64,000 nucleotides of DNA from Mesobacillus zeae (GTDB lineage: Bacteria > Bacillota > Bacilli > Bacillales > Cytobacillaceae), in contig NZ_QWVT01000029.1 in assembly GCF_003570705.1 (NCBI RefSeq), forward strand, positions 248,001 through 312,000, in the 5' to 3' direction. Under the pieces are notes generated by a model, which saw only the letters and a program-made list of their open reading frames with translations, searched no databases and was not told where the DNA came from. How positions within the stretch are numbered: the stretch's first letter is position 1; every line of letters begins with the position of its first letter. Of this stretch, positions 58,732 to 64,000 are shown one piece after another. Made by a program: the position numbers and the translations under genes.

Positions 58732-59412
58732 ATGAAAAATACACAAAATGTAACAATTAAAGGGACTAAAGACGGGCTTACGCTCCATCTTGATGATACA
58801 TGCTCCTATGAAGAACTAAAAAAAGAACTAGACAGAAAGCTTGCTAACACAAGCAAGGCTCAGGAAGAGGATAGGCTTTTGACTGTTAAAGTTAAGGTCG
58901 GGAATCGATACCTGTCACATGGTCAGCAAGAGGAATTGAAAGATTTGATCCGTCAGAAAAGAAACCTGCTGGTGGATGTGATTGAAACGAATGTCATGAC
59001 AATAGCTGAAGCAGAGGAACTAAGACAGGAAAATGAAATTGTATCAGTGGCAAGGATTGTCAGGTCAGGCCAGGTGCTTGAAATAACCGGAGATCTCTTG
59101 CTGATTGGTGACGTCAATCCTGGCGGAACGGTGAAAGCGAGCGGAAATGTATTTGTCATGGGCTCTCTTAAAGGGATCGCCCATGCTGGCTGTAATGGAA
59201 ATGAGCAGGCAGTCATTGGAGCATCGTCTATGAAGCCGTCCCAGCTCCGCATTGCCGGCTGCATTAGCCGTGCTCCGGACCAGCTTCCTAACGAAGACGG
59301 AAAAGCCATGGAATGCGCGTATATATCTGAAGACCAGCAGATTGTCATAGATAGATTGCAAACTTTAATGAAGATTAGACCGAATTTAACAAGATTTGAA
59401 GGAGGCCGCTAA
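58732..59412 (+). CDS. minC: Septum site-determining protein MinC
   Basis: 226 aa. N-terminal domain (about 1-100) inhibits FtsZ; the C-terminal beta-helix ([43 protein letters not shown]) binds MinD. Ribosome site GAGGTGAA. The end is 1 nt from the minD GTG. Confidence 0.95.
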   Translation: MKNTQNVTIKGTKDGLTLHLDDTCSYEELKKELDRKLANTSKAQEEDRLLTVKVKVGNRYLSHGQQEELKDLIRQKRNLLVDVIETNVMTIAEAEELRQENEIVSVARIVRSGQVLEITGDLLLIGDVNPGGTVKASGNVFVMGSLKGIAHAGCNGNEQAVIGASSMKPSQLRIAGCISRAPDQLPNEDGKAMECAYISEDQQIVIDRLQTLMKIRPNLTRFEGGR

Positions 59413-59413
59413 A

Positions 59414-60220
59414 GTGGGAGAAGCAATCGTGGTTACATCCGGAAAAGGCGGGGTTGGCAAAACGACAACTTCTGCAAATATTGGTACGGCTTTGGCTCTT
59501 CAAGGCAAAAGAGTATGTCTTGTCGATACCGATATCGGTCTGCGTAACCTGGATGTCGTGATGGGGCTTGAAAACCGGATTATATATGATCTCGTCGATG
59601 TAATCCAAGGAAGATGCAAAATCCACCAGGCGCTTGTCAAGGACAAAAGGTTCGAAGACAAGCTTTATCTGCTCCCGGCAGCACAGACATCCGACAAGAC
59701 AGCAGTACAGCCAGAAGAAATGAAGAAGCTGATTGATGAACTGAAACAGGATTATGACTATATTATCATAGACTGTCCAGCAGGCATTGAGCAGGGCTAC
59801 AGGAACGCTGTGGCAGGGGCAGACAGAGCCATTGTTGTCACAACGCCGGAAGTTTCCGCTGTGCGCGATGCGGACAGAATTATAGGGCTGCTCGAAAAGG
59901 AAGAGAATGTCGAACCTCCGAAGCTCGTAATCAACCGGATTCGGAACCATCTGATGAAAAACGGAGATATGCTGGATGTTGATGAAGTGACATCACATCT
60001 TTCCATCGGGCTGATCGGGATAGTTGCTGATGATGATGAAGTCATCAAAGCATCAAACCATGGCGAGCCGATTGCGCTTAATCCGAATAGCAAAGCATCG
60101 ATTGCTTACCGCAATATTGCCAGAAGGATCCTTGGGGAATCAGTTCCTCTCCAGCAGCTTGATTCAGGAGACGAAGGCATGTTTACAAAAATTAAGCGCT
60201 TTTTTGGAGTGCGTTCATAA
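59414..60220 (+). CDS. minD: Septum site-determining ATPase MinD
   Basis: 268 aa, the exact length of B. subtilis MinD. Deviant Walker A KGGVGKTTTSAN near 10-21, switch-I DTDIGLRNLD near 38-47, Walker B DYIIIDCPAGIEQG near 116. A C-terminal amphipathic helix (GMFTKIKRFFGVRS) targets the membrane. GTG at 59414 is chosen because AGGAGG stands 8 nt upstream. It positions the division inhibitor MinC at the poles. Confidence 0.97.
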   Translation: MGEAIVVTSGKGGVGKTTTSANIGTALALQGKRVCLVDTDIGLRNLDVVMGLENRIIYDLVDVIQGRCKIHQALVKDKRFEDKLYLLPAAQTSDKTAVQPEEMKKLIDELKQDYDYIIIDCPAGIEQGYRNAVAGADRAIVVTTPEVSAVRDADRIIGLLEKEENVEPPKLVINRIRNHLMKNGDMLDVDEVTSHLSIGLIGIVADDDEVIKASNHGEPIALNPNSKASIAYRNIARRILGESVPLQQLDSGDEGMFTKIKRFFGVRS

Positions 60221-60230
60221 AATAGCCGGA

Positions 60231-60268
60231 CAAAGCCTCAGGAATTCGTTCCTGAGGCTTTGTTGTTC
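60231..60268 (+). terminator. Terminator after minD
   Basis: CAAAGCCTCAGGAA (60231-60244) and TTCCTGAGGCTTTG (60249-60262) make a perfect 14-bp stem with a 4-nt loop, then TTGTTCTTT. Confidence 0.88.
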
Positions 60269-60345
60269 TTTCAGCTGTTGGAATACTATCCCTGACAGTT
60301 TCATAGACTTGTACAAACTGTCTAAAAGGGATGGGTGAAAGAGAA

Positions 60346-61116
60346 ATGGGGTCAAGAGCTGACGATATAAGAAAGAGGATTGAAAAGCGCAAGAAGGACA
60401 GGGAAAGGTCTTCAAAACGCGGTTATTCCGGAAAGATACCGGAGACAGAGGAATTGTATGGCTTTGCGCCGATGCCTGCCTATGAAACCAGTCCCGGAGA
60501 AGGAAATCATCCCGTGTTCAGCAAGGAAGTGTTTTTGTTTAAGCTTCTCTTTTCGGCATGCCTCGTACTGGTTGTCTCCATTCTGTTCCGCAGCGGACCG
60601 GAAACGGCCGCCCCGGCCAAAAAATTTGTTGCAAGCACGATGGAAAAAGAGTTTCAATTCGCCATGGTTTCAGATTGGTATGAACAGCAGTTCGGAAAGC
60701 CGCTGGCCCTGCTGCCGCAGCAAGTAAAAATCAAAGAAAAGTCAAACAACGTAAACAACGGCTATGCATTGCCGGCTTCAGGGAAGATTCTTGAGGAGTT
60801 CGGGGACGATGGACAAAAAATCACCATTGAGACTGGGAATAATGCAAATGTTGAAGCAATGAGTGGAGGGCTTGTCAGATTTGCCGGGAATAAGGAGGGT
60901 TTCGGGAAAACGGTCATCATCCAGCACGCTGATAAAAGCGAGTCCTGGTATGGGAATTTAAGCGGCTTTGACGTAAACGTGTATGAGTATGTAAAAAAAG
61001 GCGAGCCGGTGGGAAAAACAACCTCAAGTGATGATGGAAGCAAGGGTTCTTTTTATTTTGCCATCAAAAAAGGGGATGACTTCATTGATCCAATGCCGGT
61101 GATCAAATTTGAATAG
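60346..61116 (+). CDS. spoIVFA: Stage IV sporulation protein FA
   Basis: About 256 aa. MGSRADDIRKRIEKRKKD matches the SpoIVFA start. A membrane helix lies near 65-85 (FKLLFSACLVLVVSILF), then a mother-cell-facing M23-like domain (GGLVRFAGNKEGFGKTVIIQHADKSESWYG) that lacks a complete catalytic set. SpoIVFA holds BofA and SpoIVFB together in the outer forespore membrane and is cut by SpoIVB to release pro-sigma-K processing. An ATG 15 nt upstream is an alternative start. It overlaps spoIVFB by 8 nt. Confidence 0.9.
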   Translation: MGSRADDIRKRIEKRKKDRERSSKRGYSGKIPETEELYGFAPMPAYETSPGEGNHPVFSKEVFLFKLLFSACLVLVVSILFRSGPETAAPAKKFVASTMEKEFQFAMVSDWYEQQFGKPLALLPQQVKIKEKSNNVNNGYALPASGKILEEFGDDGQKITIETGNNANVEAMSGGLVRFAGNKEGFGKTVIIQHADKSESWYGNLSGFDVNVYEYVKKGEPVGKTTSSDDGSKGSFYFAIKKGDDFIDPMPVIKFE

Positions 61117-61975
61117 AGCCATGGATTTGCTAAAGAAAATCAGCATCCATCCTATCCTCTGGATTGTTATGTTCCTCGCTGTCGCAACAGCACATTTTAT
61201 TGAACTGTCACTGCTCCTGTTTATCATCCTTGTCCATGAACTTGGCCATGCAGCGGCCGCTTCATTGTTTTCATGGAGAGTCAGGCGGATATCTCTTCTT
61301 CCATTTGGAGGAGTGGCAGAAATGGATGAACACGGTAACCGTTCCCTTTTTGAAGAGAGTGTAGTGGTGGCTGCGGGTCCCCTGCAGCATATCTGGATGG
61401 CAGCCGCGAGCTTCACGCTTTATTCCGCAGGGCTGCTGCCAGAGTATTGGCATTCGCAGTTTATTGACTTTAACTTAATGGTACTTCTATTCAACCTTCT
61501 TCCTATCTGGCCCCTCGACGGGGGAAAGCTACTGTTTTTGCTCTTTTCTGTGAAGTTGCCGTTTCCGCAGGCACATCGGCGGACGCTAATATCCTCTGCT
61601 GCATTCCTATTGATTTTTGCAGCAGCCATTACAGTAATCGGGCCATTCACATTAAATATATGGGTGATTTTTGGCTTTCTTTGCTTTTCACTTTACTATG
61701 AGTGGAAGCAGAGAAGATATGTATTTTTGCGTTTCCTCATGGAAAGATATTATGGCAAGCAAGGGGACTTCCGCCATCTGAAGCCGCTTAACGTAAGCGA
61801 GGAAGAGGGGCTGCTCGCTGTCCTGGAGAGGTTTCAGCGCGGATGCAAGCACCCTGTCATTGTTACAAAGGAAGACGGAATCGAGGCAGCGCTTGATGAA
61901 AATGAACTTCTTCATGCTTATTTTACGGAAAAAATGCTTTCTGCAAAAATTGGAGATTTGCTTTACACATATTGA
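61109..61975 (+). CDS. spoIVFB: Intramembrane metalloprotease SpoIVFB (pro-sigma-K processing)
   Basis: 288 aa site-2-protease family. HELGH supplies His43, Glu44 and His47, and PIWPLDGGKL supplies Asp137. These numbers equal those of B. subtilis SpoIVFB when the TTG at 61109 is used as start, which supports it over the ATG at 61121. Six membrane segments are followed by a CBS-like C-terminal domain (VILERF.. to KIGDLLYTY) that senses ATP. It overlaps spoIVFA, so translation is coupled. Confidence 0.94.
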   Translation: MNRAMDLLKKISIHPILWIVMFLAVATAHFIELSLLLFIILVHELGHAAAASLFSWRVRRISLLPFGGVAEMDEHGNRSLFEESVVVAAGPLQHIWMAAASFTLYSAGLLPEYWHSQFIDFNLMVLLFNLLPIWPLDGGKLLFLLFSVKLPFPQAHRRTLISSAAFLLIFAAAITVIGPFTLNIWVIFGFLCFSLYYEWKQRRYVFLRFLMERYYGKQGDFRHLKPLNVSEEEGLLAVLERFQRGCKHPVIVTKEDGIEAALDENELLHAYFTEKMLSAKIGDLLYTY

Positions 61976-61990
61976 CCATAGGATAATAGA

Positions 61991-62018
61991 CAGGCAGGGA
62001 ACACGCCCTGCCTTTTTG
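61991..62018 (+). terminator. Terminator of spoIVFAB
   Basis: AGGCAGGG and CCCTGCCT form an 8-bp stem with a 6-nt loop, followed by TTTTGTT, 15 bp after the spoIVFB stop. Confidence 0.85.
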
Positions 62019-62053
62019 TTATGGGAAAATTTTTGTCGAAGCGGGGAAATATT

Positions 62054-63532
62054 TTGGACAGACTGATTATCAATACATTGACGGCTGAAAAAAGGTTTGC
62101 GTCTATAAAGAACGGCAAAGCTGAGAGGCTTTATATTGAACAGCCCGGGCAGCAGTCCCAGGTCGGAAACATCTACCTAGGGATTGTCGAAAAAGTTGTT
62201 CCCGGAATGAATGCGGCATTTGTGAATTTCGGATGTGAAAAAAGCGGATATCTTCACCGTGACAAACTTCCATCCTTTGTCCAGGAACACGGCAGCAAAG
62301 CCGAAAAGCAAGGGAGAAGCATCAGCCGTTATGTCCATCAGGGTGAGCGGCTGCTTATTCAGGTAGAAAAAGACGCGGCAGGATCAAAGGGAGCCAGGCT
62401 GACAGCCGTTATTGAGCTGAAGGGTCGCCATCTTGTTTACATGCCCTCGGGAAAATATGTTGCGGTTTCGAAAAAACACGGAAACCCTGAGCTTAGAAAG
62501 AACATGCTACAAATTGGAGAGTCGATTAAAACCGAGACAGAAGGGCTCATCTTCAGGACCTCAGCGGTCAATCATGAACAAAAAGAGATAGAACAAGATC
62601 TTCAGGAGCTTCGCGATCTCTTTTCAGACATTCAGCGAAAGTCGGATGCCCTAAAAAAGCCGGGCTTGGTCCATGGAAAGGACTACTTCTACGAAGAGCT
62701 GACAGGGGAAATCGACAGGCATAGGAATGCGGAAATCGTTTCGGATGACCCGGAAATGCGGAAGAAGCTCGCTGGATATAAATCTGGACAAGGCACTGAG
62801 GCGAACATAGTCTCTTACAGCGGAGCTGAAAACATTTTTTCTTTCTACGGAGCAGAACATGAAATTGACAAGGCGCTGAAAAGAGTGGTTTGGCTTGAAA
62901 ATGGTGCTTATCTTATTTTTGATGCAGCCGAGGCATTGACCATCATTGATGTTAATACCGGAAAATTTACAGGGAAAAATAATCTTGAGGAGACCGTATT
63001 TGCCGCCAATAAACTCGCTGCGGAAGAAATTGCCCGCCAAATCAGGCTTCGTGACTTGGGCGGGATGATTCTTATCGATTTCATAGACATGAAGGACCAG
63101 GAGAGCAGGGAGGAGGTTGCACGGATTCTTGAATCCGCTCTTGCCGAGGACAAACGCCGGACTAGAATTGCTGGGTTTACATTGCTCGGTGTCCTGCAGC
63201 TGACAAGAAAGAAGACAAAGCTTTCAATAACAGAAGCCCTGACAGAAAAATGCCGGGTATGCAGCGGCGCCGGGCACGTCCTCAGTTCTGAGACGATGGC
63301 ATTCCGCCTTGAAAGGGAATTATGGGAATACCGCGGATCCGATTATGAAGCAGTCCTTGTGGAAAGCGATTCAGAGGTTGCAAATTTTTTCTTGGCCAAT
63401 GAGGGGGAGCATAAAATCCGCCTTGAGCAAGTACTTGGATTAAAAATTTCTTTCTTGATTGCTGATTCCCCCAAACCTTTTTATTCGGTCAGGAAGCTTG
63501 GAAATGTTCGAGAAATATTTGAAAGCGAGTAA
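62054..63532 (+). CDS. rng: Ribonuclease E/G-family endoribonuclease
   Basis: About 492 aa. The N-terminal S1-type RNA-binding fold has VGNIYLGIVEKVVPGMNAAFVNFG near 36-59 and GYLHRDKLP. The catalytic DNase-I-like part has TIIDVNTGKFTGKNNLEET near 299-317 and DLGGMILIDFIDM near 335-347, which carry the Mg-binding aspartates. The C-x-x-C zinc link is in CRVCSGAGH near 404. TTG at 62054 follows GGGGA by 7 nt; an ATG 33 nt upstream lies in the previous terminator tail. B. subtilis lacks this family, but other Bacillaceae have it before rplU. Confidence 0.9.
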   Translation: MDRLIINTLTAEKRFASIKNGKAERLYIEQPGQQSQVGNIYLGIVEKVVPGMNAAFVNFGCEKSGYLHRDKLPSFVQEHGSKAEKQGRSISRYVHQGERLLIQVEKDAAGSKGARLTAVIELKGRHLVYMPSGKYVAVSKKHGNPELRKNMLQIGESIKTETEGLIFRTSAVNHEQKEIEQDLQELRDLFSDIQRKSDALKKPGLVHGKDYFYEELTGEIDRHRNAEIVSDDPEMRKKLAGYKSGQGTEANIVSYSGAENIFSFYGAEHEIDKALKRVVWLENGAYLIFDAAEALTIIDVNTGKFTGKNNLEETVFAANKLAAEEIARQIRLRDLGGMILIDFIDMKDQESREEVARILESALAEDKRRTRIAGFTLLGVLQLTRKKTKLSITEALTEKCRVCSGAGHVLSSETMAFRLERELWEYRGSDYEAVLVESDSEVANFFLANEGEHKIRLEQVLGLKISFLIADSPKPFYSVRKLGNVREIFESE

Positions 63533-63548
63533 TGCATTAGAAATATGA

Positions 63549-63578
63549 TTGACACCTGCCAGCCTTATATGATAGTAT
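63549..63578 (+). promoter_or_regulatory. rplU operon promoter
   Basis: TTGACA (63549-63554) with TAGTAT (63573-63578) and an 18-bp spacer, upstream of the L21 leader. Confidence 0.7.
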
Positions 63579-63587
63579 TTTCATGTT

Positions 63588-63690
63588 ATGTTTGTAGCGC
63601 ACCACGCTACAACCGCACGGAACAGGCAATCAAGTTTTGCTTTTAGCAAGCGCCTGTCATGGCGAGTCTTAGTTCAGAGGAGGTGCAAGT
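63588..63690 (+). ncRNA. L21 ribosomal protein leader
   Basis: The untranslated region before rplU begins with the hairpin TGTAGCG-CACCA-CGCTACA (from about 63592). It continues with ACAGGC (near 63624) pairing to GCCTGT (near 63653) and ends in AGAGGAGG. This layout fits the Firmicutes L21 leader, thought to let L21 (or partners) repress its own operon. The call rests on position and two helices. Confidence 0.65.
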
Positions 63691-63693
63691 GGA

Positions 63694-64000
63694 ATGTACG
63701 CAATTATCGAAACTGGCGGAAAGCAAGTCAAAGTAGAAGCAGGACAGGCTATCTACATTGAAAAGCTGAACGCAGAAGCAGGCGAAACAGTTACTTTTGA
63801 CAAAGTTCTATTCGTTGGCGGCGAAAACGTGAAAGTAGGAAGCCCTGTTGTTGAGGGAGCTACCGTGACAGCTAAAGTTGAGAAACAAGGCCGTCAAAAG
63901 AAAATCATCGTTTTCAAATACAAAGCGAAAAAGAACAACCGTAAAAAGCAAGGTCATCGTCAGCCTTATACAAAAGTTGTTATCGAAGCAATCAACGCTT
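63694..64000 (+). CDS. rplU: 50S ribosomal protein L21 (stop lies past the window edge)
   Basis: 102 codons are visible. [20 protein letters not shown] opens and [19 protein letters not shown] ends the protein; family members stop right after this alanine, so probably only the stop codon is missing. L21 binds 23S rRNA in the large subunit. AGGAGGTG lies 8 nt upstream of the ATG. In Bacillaceae the operon continues with ysxB and rpmA. Confidence 0.97.
   Translation, partial: MYAIIETGGKQVKVEAGQAIYIEKLNAEAGETVTFDKVLFVGGENVKVGSPVVEGATVTAKVEKQGRQKKIIVFKYKAKKNNRKKQGHRQPYTKVVIEAINA

Overview
The window is chromosomal DNA of an endospore-forming member of the Bacillaceae (Firmicutes). The backbone follows the order known from Bacillus subtilis: ilv-leu, ysoA, tig, clpX, lonB, lonA, ysxC, ysxD, hemAXCDBL, spoVID, ysxE, yszA, T-box-valS, folC, comC, spoIIB, maf, radC, mreBCD, minCD, spoIVFAB, rplU. 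It is not B. subtilis itself: an RNase E/G-family gene sits before rplU, and remnants of a type IV pilus assembly cluster (pilMNO) lie between comC and spoIIB. No RNA-polymerase, rRNA or tRNA marker is present, so the genus is left open.

Layout. 1-5.9 kb: end of ilvH, then ilvC-leuABCD (branched-chain amino acids), closed by tandem terminators. 6-15 kb: protein quality control (ysoA, trigger factor, ClpX, LonB, LonA) and the GTPase YsxC. 15.8-22.1 kb: the haem operon hemAXCDBL, with a PerR-box-like site over the hemA promoter. 22.2-24.8 kb: spore coat genes spoVID and ysxE, and the small membrane gene yszA. 25-29.4 kb: a T-box leader, valS and folC. 29.6-34.6 kb: an intact prepilin peptidase (comC) inside a decaying pilus cluster. 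There is a pseudopilin stub, a frameshifted pilM, a multiply frameshifted pilN, and a pilO split by about 1.5 kb holding IS3 and IS110 remnants. 34.7-37.3 kb: spoIIB, maf and the 5' part of radC.

37.27-55.87 kb: an AT-rich 18.6-kb element inserted inside radC, the same target gene used by Tn554. Its right end encodes a tightly coupled four-gene recombination operon: a 414-aa tyrosine recombinase, a 1078-aa tyrosine recombinase with an N-terminal run of helix-turn-helix-like units, a 549-aa tyrosine recombinase and a 222-aa coiled-coil protein. Its cargo includes two modules that look like anti-phage systems: a UvrD-like helicase with a DUF2290-like partner, and an ApeA-like HEPN protein. A 5.6-kb Tn3-family transposon sits between them. 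It has 38-bp inverted repeats and a 5-bp target duplication (taaac), and carries resolvase, a transposase gene broken by two 1-base deletions, and an ECF sigma/DUF4179 anti-sigma pair. Around it lie relics of other elements (an older Tn3 inverted repeat, an ArsR-like fragment, an IS1595-like fragment).

55.87-64 kb: the 3' part of radC, then cell shape and division genes (mreBCD, minCD), the sigma-K checkpoint pair spoIVFA/spoIVFB, the RNase G-like gene, an L21 leader and rplU, which runs to the window edge. The strongest candidate for something undescribed is the radC element: its expanded recombinase operon, the multi-helix-turn-helix recombinase, and its stacking of defence cargo with a nested transposon.
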